Source: Mixophyes australis (taxonomy: Eukaryota; Chordata; Amphibia; Anura; Limnodynastidae). From it: 64,000 bases of DNA. The stretch covers positions 88,862,418 through 88,926,417 of the forward strand of contig JAVHZZ010000003.1 of the NCBI GenBank assembly GCA_036250195.1, given 5' to 3'. A model generated the notes under the pieces. The model did no database searches. It worked only from the letters and a program-made list of their open reading frames with translations, and had not been told where the DNA came from. Positions 1 through 10,481 of this stretch are shown one piece after another. Both the position numbers and the translations under genes were made by a program. Position 1 is the first letter of the stretch. Each line of letters opens with the position of its first letter.

Positions 1-179
1 AATCATTTTATTAGCATGTAGTATCTAGTAAGTTGGGTTATACAGTATCTCATTATAGAAAAAAGTACAGACAATAAGCATGCTTTTAGTTAAAAACTAT
101 ATTCTGTCACTGCTCCAGATCTGCTGCTCCACTTTGATTCTGAAGGACACAGGGAGCCAGTGTAAGGATTTGCAAACTT

Positions 180-1610
180 AAATTACTCACCCTTACCTAC
201 AAGTCCTCAACAACATTACCCCTGCATACATCTCATATCAAAATACTCTCCCTTCCACCCTCTTAGATCTACCTCTGACCTGCGCCTAGTCTCGTCTCTG
301 GTAACCACCTCTCTCTCCCGCCTACAAGACTTCTCCCATGCAGCTCCCCACTTATGGAGTTCCCTACTTTACCCGAAAATATAATATTCACAATAATGCA
401 CTTTAACAAATAGGAGAACAGAAAGATGTGTATCCAAAAGGCACTCCGAGGTAGCTATTAAAACATAACTTTTATTATGGTATTTTAAAAAGGATTTAGA
501 GTGAAATATTGAAAAGAATTAAACTAAAGTGAACTGTGATATAAAAATGCAAACTCGGTTGCACTACCTCACTATAATATAAGTAATAAGGTATACCTAT
601 AGCAAGTTCTATTAATAGTCCTTCTGTTTATAATGTAAATACTGGTTAGAAAATGTGATCCTGTATGTATAACAATCCCTCTAATATAAAAAAAGGGGAG
701 ATTAGATAATAAAAAAAAATTTTGTACCCTGGTATTCAAAATCAAACTTTGATAACAAAGATAGTAGAAAGTGTAGATTCTACATAGTTGGCACAGTGAT
801 TATTGAAAGATGCAATCCAGCATCTATCACAAATCTCTATATAAAGATTTATAACCAGATCAGTGGCGGATCCAGGGGGGGGGGGGGGCGGCGATTGCCC
901 CCCCCCCCCCCCCCCCTAGCAGGGGCTTGCTGCCAGCGGCTGCACATTATGTGCAGGTCCATTCAGCAGTGACAGGCAGGGCCAGCGTGCTGCCCGGCCG
1001 CTCTGATTGTGTTTTAAACACAATCAGAGCATCCGGGCAGCACACTGTCCCTGCCTGTCAGTGCTGAACGGACCTGCACATAGTATGCAGCCGCCGGCAG
1101 CCTCAGATGTCAAAAAGGGGGCAGGGCCTAAATCGCCCCCCCACCCCACCCCTACATCGCCCCGGGTAGCAGTATTCTCTAGATCCGCCCCTGAACCAGA
1201 TGCTTTCATTCCTAAGTGATCAAAATGAAAGCCATTAAAAATAATATTGGCAGAGAGCATATGTTCCACCCCCCGCTGACATCGCTGGGATTTTGTGAAT
1301 TACCCTACCTGATAGTAAACTGGGAAGCGATTCAGGGAAGGAATAATAACATCAATATATAGTGAGGCAAACAACTGTCCCAATCTCCACTCTGAGCCAT
1401 ATTTGCTCCTCTTGTTTCAGCTGTGCCCTCTTCCACGTAGAATGTAAGCGCTCTAATGAGGAGGGTCCTTCATATCTTTTGTTCTCATTTCTGCATTTAT
1501 TTTGTCTACCTTGTATGTCCTTACTTTTATGTTTGTACTGTTCACCCTATTGTACGGTGCTGCAGAGCACTATGGCACCTTTATAAATCTATGATAATAA
1601 ATATGTAGTT
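180..1610 (+). mobile_element. Degenerate LINE 3' end (L2/CR1-like), split by an insertion
   Basis: Bases 180-403 and 1366-1610 are colinear with the LINE 3' end at about 46720-47175. The first part encodes relics of the reverse-transcriptase C-terminal region (PAYISY..., LRSTSDLRL-type text). The second part is the 3' tail, ending in a CTGCAGAGCACTATGGCACC-like motif and an AT-rich end. The two parts are separated by about 960 bases (about 404-1365) of unrelated DNA that itself contains a hAT MITE. The reading frame is lost and the copy is dead. Clade is judged from motif style only. Confidence 0.6.
861..1193. mobile_element. hAT-type palindromic MITE (perfect 8-bp TSD)
   Basis: The ends are CAGTGGCGGATCCAG and CTAGATCCGCCCCTG, roughly inverted. 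AACCAGAT flanks both sides (853-860 and 1194-1201), a perfect 8-bp duplication as expected for hAT. The interior is a long imperfect palindrome centred near GTGTTTTAAACAC at about 1015, with a run of G facing a run of C near 880-915. It has no coding capacity. It lies inside the DNA that splits the LINE, giving a nested insertion. Confidence 0.85.
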
Positions 1611-2154
1611 TCTTGTTTTTTGTTGACACCTGAATATTACATTTATTTAAATGCTTTTGTAATATTGGATGTACATAATACAGATAAAAGATTAACATGT
1701 GTCCCTGTTTAATGTATAGCTTGTAGAATAAAGCAAATTGTACTTGAATTTCTTCATTTGTATATAAGCTATATTGCACAATTTATGTACTTCCTGCTAT
1801 AGTTTGAAATCTTATGAAGATAAGAACAAACTGAAATACAATGGTATTCATTTCAAAGCTGTCACTACTTTTTTTTTTTTTTTATGTATTTGTGGAAAAT
1901 GGACTATTTTTAATTGCTTACTTTGTATCTGGTATAATGTAAACAAACTATAAGACCATTCAGTGCATTTGTACACCATCTTGCTAATATCCTGTCTTAT
2001 AAACTAATTTTTATAACTGTCTGGTTAAGGAACATTATGTACTTGCTGAATTCAACAACAAATGTTGTATTCTATATATTTTATCACTATAGTTTTGTGG
2101 TATATAACTTTGGTTTGCTTATGACTAACGCATGTAAATGCAAGTTATTGAGAA

Positions 2155-2160
2155 AATAAA
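2155..2160 (+). terminator. poly(A) signal AATAAA of the PLSCR paralogue
   Basis: AATAAA sits in the context TTGAGAAAATAAA, the same context as the signal at 51791-51796 of the complete scramblase gene. A T-rich downstream element follows at about 2180. Confidence 0.7.
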
Positions 2161-2334
2161 GGTGTGTGCATACTGACTTTATTTTTTTGTTCTTGTCTAT
2201 AGATGTGTCATTTAGATTACAAATTCATAACACAATTTAAAACACTATTGAATAAAGACCAAACAGACTTTCTTGTGTCTTATTTATAATTTCCTGTAAA
2301 AGCACTTATTAGGAATTGCATAACCTGCAAATAT

Positions 2335-3674
2335 ATTTGTGACCGGATGGACCGTCTATGTCACCCTGTCTGTTGTTGCTGGGAATCGGCTGGGCTTACT
2401 TTGCCTTTTTTTTTTTTTTTTTTTATTTTTTTTTTTTTATCCAAAATGTGCCCTCTAACTGCAGTAGGAGGGTCTTGAGCAGCTGCTACCACTGGACTCC
2501 TTCCCGGCATCCAGAACCATGTTCCTTCTGGGTAACTGTTGCTACTAGTGTTCCCCCTTCCTGGTGCATCTGTGCTGGTACCCCTGACATCTTCCTATAG
2601 ATCAGGGTTGCTGTGGATGGATTCCCCTGGCCTATCCTACTAGCCACAGCTGCTGGGTAGCGAGCAGAGCGGTGGTACTGGAAAGCTGGGTCCAAACCTC
2701 AGCACAGCCAGAAACAGATTAGAGTTGGGTCTAATCTGTAGGTTACAGGAAATTACAGCATGGAAGAGGTTGTCAAGCAGGCCTTGAAGCAAGTGATGTT
2801 TGTTTAGCTCAAGTGACCTGACAAGGACAGTTCTCACTGGTTGAAGATACCAGTGATCAGAAAGTCAGATAGAACAATAATGGTTCATTTCAGTACAAAC
2901 CAGTGCTGTTTTGGACACAGCTTAGCAGGGCCTAAGCAACCCCCTGAACTATTTGCTGGCCCCAAGAAGTCGGAGTTATTAGTAGGAGGATGCAATATAT
3001 TTCCCCAAACATGGATTTAAATGCGATTTATACTTAGCAAGATTTACACTTAGCATGGTAGGTAGGATATTACAGATGTCTACCATGTTCAGACAGGTTC
3101 CTTTCCCTTTATACAGGCAGGATACAGGTAATGACTCCCTGTTGTGTTGGTCACTCACATTGAATAGACTTAATAAGGACTTCCTCTCGAAGCTACACGA
3201 GACTCCTCAAACAAATGCTTATTGCATCAGACATATACCTCAGAAAGGAATGCATTTCCTATAAAAAGTGCCACACGATACAACAAAACCAGTACATCTG
3301 CACTTATATAAATAAGCACTATTTCTTTTAAATAAACTTATACAAGAAGTTATTTTATAAGTGATCCAGCCACAGTCTCCCATGGTAAAATAATAATTAA
3401 ATTGGAAGAAAACGAATAATGCTACCACTGAAAAGTTCAGCATCTTTCTATGAACAGAGACTGAGCTTGGAGAGGGCAAGGTTAAGGTGTTGCAAGCAAA
3501 TAGAATATGGAGGTTTGAAAATGATAACCTCATTGTTAGTATCAAGTTCTTATCAGCATTATCTCATACTATTTGCTCAACCTCGTAGTACTGACAATAA
3601 AATTATGTTGTTCATAGGTAGGCAGTTAACAAAAAGCAAACTGAGCTGTTCAAACGTTTACTATTAGCACGAAC
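2335..3674. other. No gene seen
   Basis: Unique-looking DNA with long T runs at about 2406-2440. Open frames here are short and show no recognisable motif. The stretch 2450-2850 is less AT-rich and might be an old LTR piece, but no termini were found. Confidence 0.5.
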
Positions 3675-4055
3675 GTGTGAGACACTGTTTTCAAAGCCTA
3701 CCAACCATTCACCTAACAATCTCTCCATGCTTGATCTCCTCACTTCTATCTTTCCTTGCCCCATTACTTGCTCTTCTTGCGCTAGATCCTCTCCACTGAC
3801 TCGCTATTGTGCCTGCTGTCTGTTTGCCCTCCCTTTAGAATGTAAGTTGTTATGAGCAGGGCCATCTTCCCTCCTGTCTATCTGCCTATTCTACTGCTCC
3901 ATCTTCACTATACTAGCTATGCTTGGAGCTTCTGGAGTCCCGGTATTATTCTTTTATTGTTCTGTACTGTTTTACCCTGTATGATCCAGGGTATGTATTC
4001 TCTACAGCACTGTGGAAATCTTCTGGCTCCCTATAAATAAAAGATAATAATAATG
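3675..4055 (+). mobile_element. LINE 3' tail fragment
   Basis: The text resembles the LINE 3' UTRs elsewhere in the window: GAATGTAAG...GAGCAGGGCC, a pyrimidine-rich stretch, then CTACAGCACTGTGGAAAT and CTATAAATAAAAGATAATAA. Only the tail is present and there is no reading frame. Confidence 0.55.
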
Positions 4056-5083
4056 GTTAAAAATGAATTACATAGATGTCCTATAACGCACCAGCGCCAC
4101 TTCGCAAATCACTGTTTCAAATCTCCCCTGGGAAAGCTTGATGAGTAGGCGGCTCTTGGCAGCTGACAGGAAGGGGCTTATTGAGCATGGGTTAGAGCCT
4201 GCAGGTGTAGCAGCTCAGGTGGGACTGGATGACAACCATGCTGCTTTTGCATGTCTTTGATAGTACCATGGTTGTACCACCATGTAGCAACAATGCTAAA
4301 CATCCTTGATCCTTCGTGCAGGGCAAGATGAGGAAACTTTCTTCCCGGTGCTGGTCAGAGGTGGTGGTCATATAACTAACAAGTACAAAAATAAATAAAT
4401 CTATATTCTATTTAAAGACGTAGCATAAGGTACATATCCATATATCTACCTATATATACTATTTTCTATGTCAGCATTAAATACATAAAAGTAAGTACAG
4501 TATGCAAAGTATTTAGGGAAAGTTTTTATTGCAAAAGCTATCGTTTGTTTCATTTTGTGCCAAATGGAGAGAAGTTCTAAGTCTAACAAAAACTGGACTT
4601 TATGCCAGATTTAGGGCTTCTCACTAGATATCAAAAGCCCTGGCCCACTAAGCCTCTGGCGAAGCTTCTCCATTCAAAGCATGCAGAAGTCTATTGAACA
4701 AGGTCAGCCGCGGTACAGGTACCGCTACTGTTCTCTGACTACTACTCCCATCTTGGTATGGTGACAGCAGAGGCTGCCCACAAGAAAAAAAGTATTTATA
4801 AAAATAAACAATTTTTTTCTTTTAAATACAGTTTTGTTTTCTATTTTTTGAATTTATTTAGATAACTTTAAGATTAATTTATTTTATTTAGTGTATCGTG
4901 AACTGCATGTGCAACCTGGCTGACGCATATGCAAATTGACACCCATCTGACGTGCGGCAAGACTATTGGAGTTTTCATAGGATTTACTACTTTTTCCTGT
5001 TTACAAAAATTCATGGGCAGGAAAGACTATTGCCAGTGATAGCCATTGCCGGCCCTTCGGTTGTGCTTCCCCACACAAAGCAT
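4056..5083. other. No gene seen
   Basis: AT-rich DNA with no convincing coding, RNA or repeat boundary. It ends at the target-site duplication of the L1-type LINE. Confidence 0.5.
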
Positions 5084-5097
5084 GGGGAAGCATTTTT

Positions 5098-7885
5098 TTT
5101 TTTTTAAATAAGTTTTTATTGAGGTTTTTAGCAACAAACACAGGTTTACACATATGTATTCATTTTGGATGGCGAGTGATAGAGAAATTATAACATCATA
5201 GGAACATAACACTAAGCCAAAGAAGACTAGATGTGTCAAAGAATGCATACATTCCCATCCACGAAGGGTGGGTATAGCTGACCTGACATATAAAACACAA
5301 AGACAAACAGGGGGGGGGGGGGGGTAAAACAAAGAAACATAAGGAAAGAATGGGGGGAGGCATGATGCAAGTCATCATAATAAGAGGTCTACAGCATATA
5401 CAGAGGAGATATAGAATATAGCCTGATCCAACAATCACAAGCGGCTGATTTCCCCCTGTAACCTAAAGATACATGTTTCCGCCAGATGTACCCAAGGTCG
5501 CAAACTCTGGCGAATCTATAAATTTTAACCAAGGTCCCCATATAGTATAATGTGTTACAAAAGAGTCCTTATCTGACAAATATAATTCGTCCATGGACCT
5601 GTAATATTCTAATCTCCTAATCCAGTCCCGAATATTTGGTGGTGTGGTTGTTTTCCATCTCACAGGTATGACTGCCTTGGCGGCTGATATCACAAATTTT
5701 AATAGAGATTTTTTAAAGCAGGAAATAGGCATATCTACTTTATTGAGGAGCCAGTACACCGGGGTATCGGGAATAGTCTGGCCAAGCAACTTCCGTGTGA
5801 TGTCTATAACCTGCGACCAAAAGGGTTGTAGCACGGGGCAGTCCCACCAGATATGTAATAAAGATCCTGATCCTGAACTACACCTCCGACAGGCACTAGA
5901 CAGTCCGCGAAACATTTTTGCAAGATGTATCGGGCATCTGTACCACCTGGTAAGAACCTTAAAGTGAGTCTCTAATATTGAGACGTTAGGTGAGCAAGCA
6001 TGGATTGCTTGGAAAATTTTCGACCAATAAGTCTCTCTTAATTCTATTCCTAGATCCCTTTCCCACTCCAAGAGAAATTTCGGGGGAGATCTAAAGCGGA
6101 ACTCGATTAAGAGTTTGTAGATAGTCGATAAGGAGTGTGGGGTGTGATGAGGTCTGCTACAAAGGGATTTAAAGACTGTCAAATTCCTATTAATATCCTG
6201 TTTTGGGAGACTAAAAGCGAGAAAATGTTAAAGCTGAAGATATCGCCAGATCTCTATATTCGGTAGTTTCCACTTAGATTGAATCTCTACAAATGAGAGG
6301 ACCCCAGTAGCTCCCACCAACAGGCCGACACAATGGATTCCTGCCCGTGACCACAGGTTAAACGCTGATGGAGTAGTTCCGGGGGGGAACTTAGGGTTAT
6401 TAAACAATGGCGTTAGTGGGGATATTAAAGATGAAATATGAGTAAGAGTTCTTAACTTAGACCATTTAACAAGAGTGGGCCCTAGGGTAGGGTGCGAGAC
6501 CTTGGGTAATTTGGTTAACCAAATTGCTGTAGTACTAGAAGAGTCGAGGTATGATGATTCGATCGCTACCCATTGTTTCCCTCCCTCTTGAACTGACATC
6601 TCCATTATTCTGGTTAAGATTGCAGCATCATAGTACGAGGGTATATGGGGAAGCTGGAGACGCCCCAGGTGTCTTCGTCTAAATAAAGTTTCGTACTTGA
6701 ATCTTGGGCGCCTCCCACTCCACACAAAGTCCTGCACCAGACGCTGGATGCCCTGAAACCAGGAGTTGGGAATTAAAATAGGTAACGTCTTTATAAGGTA
6801 GAGAAGTCGGGGCAGGACATTCATTTTTATAATGTTAACCCTACCTATCCATGTGAAATTCTTGCTCTGCCACTCTCTCAAATCAGCCCGGAGATTCCCA
6901 AGAAGTGGTTTAAAGTTGAGGTCGTATAGGCGTGAGAGATCGTTAGAAAGTACCACGCCTAAATATTTCAATTGGGTGGGATGCCAAATAAAAGGAAAGG
7001 CACATTTATACCCTCCACCACGGGGGCTGTGGTATTGATGTTCAGAGCTACTGACTTGCCATAATTAATTTTGAAGTTAGATAGTAAGCCAAACCTTCGG
7101 AATTCCTTAACTAAGTTGGGTAGGGAAACAACCGGGTTGGAAATAACGGCGAAAAGGTCGTCCGTGAATAAAGCGAGTTTATGTTCTCTCTCACCCACCT
7201 GGACACCGGATATATTCGGATTGGCCCTGATTGCCCTTGCCAACGACTCCATGCACAGCACAAATATGAGTGGAGACAGCGGACACCCCTGCCTAGTGCC
7301 ATTATTAATCAACACCGGTTCCGACAGATCGCCGTTAATTTTAATTCTAGCCCTGGGTTGTCGATAAAGTGCTAAAGATTCTATGAAGTCCCAATGGGCC
7401 TAATCCAAGATGCTCCAGGAGCCCTCTCATAAACGGCCAACTCACACGGTCAAAGGCCTTTTCTGCGTCTGTAGACAAGAGCATTGAAGCCGTTGTTGAG
7501 CAAATCTATCACCTTGGTGGTGTTGTCCCGTGCCTCGCGATCCGGGACAAAGCCCACCTGATCTGAGTGAATCAGATCTGGGAGTAGGTATTTTAATCTA
7601 TTTGCGATAAGTTTTGCGTACAACTTAACGTCTACGTTCAGCAAGGAAATAGGCCTATAGCTTGCACATTGAGAGGGGTCCTTTCCTTCTTTGGGGATCA
7701 CCGTTATATGGGCTTCCAAACTCTGTGGGGAGAAAGCAAAGTCGTTGGAGATCGCATTAAAGGCCGGCACCATCAGGGGTATCAACTTATCTTTAAAAGT
7801 CTTATAGTATGCAATGGAAAAGCCATCAGGGCCCGGACTTTTACCCGAAGGTGTTGATTTAATTGCCTCCCTCAACTCCCCTTCA
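5098..7885 (-). mobile_element. 5'-truncated L1-type LINE
   Basis: On the - strand this copy runs from an internal point of ORF2 to a 3' end with an AATAAA-like signal and a poly(A) tail (the T run at 5093-5105). GGGGAAGCATTTTT occurs at both edges (5084-5097 and 7886-7899), a 14-bp target-site duplication. It shows that the open frame continuing past 7886 is chimeric with host DNA. Truncation at the 5' side, a poly(A) tail and a long duplication are the hallmarks of target-primed reverse transcription. L1 versus Tx1 clade is not resolved. Confidence 0.85.
5463..7885 (-). pseudogene. LINE ORF2 reverse transcriptase, decayed
   Basis: Read on the - strand, four frame-shifted blocks follow the order of an L1-type ORF2. 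First is GKSPGPDGF with YRPISLLN (7450-7885), the fingers and palm of the reverse transcriptase. Next is GTRQGCPLSPLIF with the catalytic LALFTDDLFA (6968-7315; F-x-DD box). Then the thumb region follows (6228-6971), and a C-terminal CRRC...H...C finger-like motif with LLHIWWDCP (5463-6182). The endonuclease domain is missing through truncation. Several frameshifts, and loss of sequence between 7316 and 7450, show it is not functional. Confidence 0.85.
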
Positions 7886-8056
7886 GGGGAAGCATTTTTA
7901 ACATGGACTACTACATCTTCTATCTTCCATTTGCTATCCTTCTGGGGTACATGTGAAGACTCTGGGCCTATCTGGACAACTACAGCCACTTTGTGCTTGC
8001 TGGCCACCGAGGGGTGAATTTCTATAACAAGGAAGTATACCCAGTATCTTCTAGGA

Positions 8057-8203
8057 CAGTATTGGCTAACCTGTGACACTCCAGGTGTTGTGAAACTACA
8101 AGTCCCAGCATGCTTTGCCAAAATATAGCAGCTTATTGCTGGAAGGGTATGCTGGGAGGTGTAGTTTCACAACACCTGGAGTGTCACAGGTTAGCCAACA
8201 CGG
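8057..8203. mobile_element. hAT MITE family A, copy 1
   Basis: A 147-bp palindromic element, with ends CAGTATTGGCTAACC and GGTTAGCCAACACGG around mirrored text ACTACAAGTCCCAGCATGC / GCATGCTGGGA. The flanks TTCTAGGA and TTATAGGA form an 8-bp duplication with one mismatch. Copies 2 and 3 are at 45010 and 54500. Confidence 0.85.
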
Positions 8204-8211
8204 TTATAGGA

Positions 8212-8680
8212 GTTCACCAATCACTAATTCAAAGCAATTATCATGTACAACAGTACTTTTATTACTTTACAATACACCTGAATAAAAACACACTTTAAAC
8301 AAATACCAGGCAGGTTAACACACAACCAAGTCCCTTACCTTTATAGCCCATAGGACTACAATCACCTTTTACTCCTGGATCCTTCAGTTCTGGACACTTT
8401 GCCAAATTTTCTTCCCCTCTACCATCATGGTAGAAATCTGATTCAAAGTCCCCCTGCTCCAGCAGTCCACCATTCTATCAGATTCACGGGGTGATGTGAT
8501 GAGGAAACTTGAGTATGCACTAGTCTAGCAGAAGCCAAAAATGCCAACACTTGGACCATGCAACATTACAACCTCCGACTTTACTTTTTTCCGCTCCACT
8601 CTGAACCATCTGCCCATGGTGGGGTCCCTCCTTTTAAACACAATTAGATTTACAACACTCCTGGTATGGGTGAGCTTAGA
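8212..8680. other. No gene seen
   Basis: Non-coding DNA between a hAT MITE and a Tc1 element. No termini or motifs recognised. Confidence 0.5.
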
Positions 8681-9344
8681 TACACTATATAGACAAATGT
8701 ATTCAGACACTTGACCATTACACCTATAGGGACTGTAATGACATTGTATTCAAATACATATACTTTAATATGGAGTTGGCCCCCCTTTTGCAGCAATAAC
8801 AGCTTCCATTCTTCTTGGAAGGCTTTGTACACTGGGGCACAGTCATGTTGGAATAGAAAAGGCCATTCCCTAAACTGTTGCCACAAAGTTGGAAGCATAG
8901 CATTGTCTAAAATGACTTGGTCTGCTGAAGCATTAAGATTGCACTTTACTGGAGATAAGTAGCCTAGCCCAAACCCTAAAAACAGCCCCATACCTCCTCC
9001 ATCAAACTTCACAATTTGCATACTGCACTCAGACAGGTAACGTTCTCCCAGCATTCGCCAACCTAGACTCACCCATCTGACTGCCAAACAGAGAAGCATG
9101 ATTTGACACTCCAGAGAACACGTTTTCTCTATTCCACAGTCCAGTGTCAGTGTGCTTTCCGCCACTCCATCTGACACTTGGCATTGATCTTGGGGATGTG
9201 AGGCTTGCATGCAGCTGCTCGGCCATGGAAACCCATTCCATTAAGCTCCCGCCACAAAGTTTTTGTGCTTACATTAATGTCAGTGGAAGTTCGGAACTCT
9301 TCAGCTATGGAGTCAGCAGAGCATTGGCGATTTTTACGCACCAT
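8650..9344 (-). pseudogene. Tc1 transposase, broken by deletion and frameshifts
   Basis: Read on the - strand, 9147-9344 gives a helix-turn-helix and linker region with [15 protein letters not shown]. The frame at 8650-9210 gives [16 protein letters not shown] text and then [11 protein letters not shown], the box around the second catalytic aspartate. That box joins directly to text resembling the protein's C-terminus ([16 protein letters not shown]), so the segment carrying the third acidic residue is gone. The element could move only if supplied with transposase from elsewhere. Confidence 0.8.
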
Positions 9345-9705
9345 GTGCCTTAGCAGTCGTTGACACTGCTCTGTGATTTTACGTGGTCTTCCACTTTGTG
9401 GCTGAGTTGCTGTTGTTCCTAAACTATTCCACTTTGTAATAATATCACTTACAGTTGACCGTGGAATATCCAGCAGAAATGATAATTTATGAACAGTTTT
9501 ATTGAAAAGGTGGCATCATATCACAGTACCACGCTTGAAGTCACTGAGCTCTTCAGAACGACCCATTTTGTATCACTAATGTTTTCAAATGGAAACTGCA
9601 TGGCTAGGTGCTTGATTTTATACACCTCTGGCAATGGGTCTGATTAAAACACCTCAATTCAATAATTAACAGGTGTGGCCAAATACTTTTGTCCATATAA
9701 AGTAT
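8681..9705 (-). mobile_element. Tc1/mariner element, internally deleted
   Basis: The left end CACTATATAGACAAA and the right end TTTGTCCATATAAAGTA are imperfect inverted repeats flanked by TA, the Tc1/mariner target. The length of about 1.0 kb is short for a Tc1 element of about 1.6 kb. The interior carries transposase remnants on the - strand. Confidence 0.85.
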
Positions 9706-10034
9706 ATCACTCATCAGGGATGTGGTTGTCAAAACGGTCTGTTTTAGGGCTGTACCTTCTCATATACCAATACACCCCTGGCAGTTGAGTCCTTGAACTG
9801 GACCCCACCTAATCCTTACCCATAACCCACCTGGCTACCTGTGGAGATGTCGCCGGTGCCCGAGAAGCGGGCGAAGATGCCCGCTGCCGCCGTGTTCCTG
9901 GAGGGACAGAAGATGCCCCTGGTTCCTGTGCCCAGCAAGAGGGTGAAGAAAGAAGCAAGAACTTACTTACCCATCCAGCGATCCAGCGGCGGTAAGTATG
10001 CGTTCTTTTCCCTAGGTTCTGGCAGCGGTGGAAG

Positions 10035-10191
10035 GATGAGCCAATCAGGGCTCATCTTTCCCCGCTGGCCAATCAGCGGCCGGATACGCGAGCCAATTGC
10101 GGCTCGCGCCCGGCCATTTAAAAGATTGGCGCCGACGCGAGCCAATAGGCGCTTGCGCCAGCTGATGACGTCACGCCGGCGACTATATAAG
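10035..10191 (+). promoter_or_regulatory. Promoter: CCAAT boxes in hairpins, CRE and TATA box
   Basis: CCAAT boxes lie at 10041, 10069, 10093 and 10142, with one inverted ATTGG at about 10125. A full CRE (TGACGTCA) is at 10166-10173 and TATATAA at 10184-10190, so transcription would start near 10215-10220 on the + strand. Three CCAAT boxes sit at the tip of a perfect hairpin: GATGAGCC/GGCTCATC (10035-10056), CCGCTG/CAGCGG (10062-10079) and CGCGAGCC/GGCTCGCG (10087-10108). A fourth (10136-10157) is imperfect, with a 2-nt bulge. The element classes are well-known core and NF-Y-type sites; that this promoter is active is inferred. Confidence 0.65.
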
Positions 10192-10481
10192 TGGCCGGGT
10201 GGCGCCATTTTGCCAGAAGAGAGTCGGCGGCGGAGAGAGAAGGACGTCGTGGGACGTCCGGAGCGGCGAGTCAAGAACAGAAGCAGCGGAGATCGTCGGC
10301 GGGGAGCCCTTGTAAGGGCTGAGAGCGCCCCCGCCTCAGAAGCAGCAGCGGACCCAGCGCCGAACAGGAGAAGAGGCGCCGCCGGCTGGAGGGTCTGGAA
10401 GACCCGGAGAAAGAAGGCAGAAGACGGCGTGGCAAGTTGAGTATCCTGTGCAGAGCAGGTAAGTACACTCAACGTTAAATT

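Larger units (their letters stand above)
1..2175 (+). other. 3' UTR end of a tandem PLSCR paralogue (partial, LINE-interrupted)
   Basis: From about 1630 to 2175 the sequence is colinear with the end of the scramblase 3' UTR at about 51195-51815. Shared landmarks in the same order include CTGAATTCAACAACAAATG, TCTGGTATAATGTAAA, GAACATTATGT and TTGAGAAAATAAA. Similarity continues past the poly(A) site to about 2330 (51816-51970), so genomic DNA was duplicated rather than a processed mRNA inserted. Bases 1-120 look weakly like 51085-51195, and a LINE separates the two parts. No coding exon of the paralogue was found here; it should lie to the left of the window. Inferred from pairwise reading. 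Confidence 0.7.

Noticed and set aside
9841..10440. 199-codon open frame on +
   Set aside because: It runs through the CCAAT/CRE/TATA promoter and is explained by high GC content; no domain or homology recognisable.
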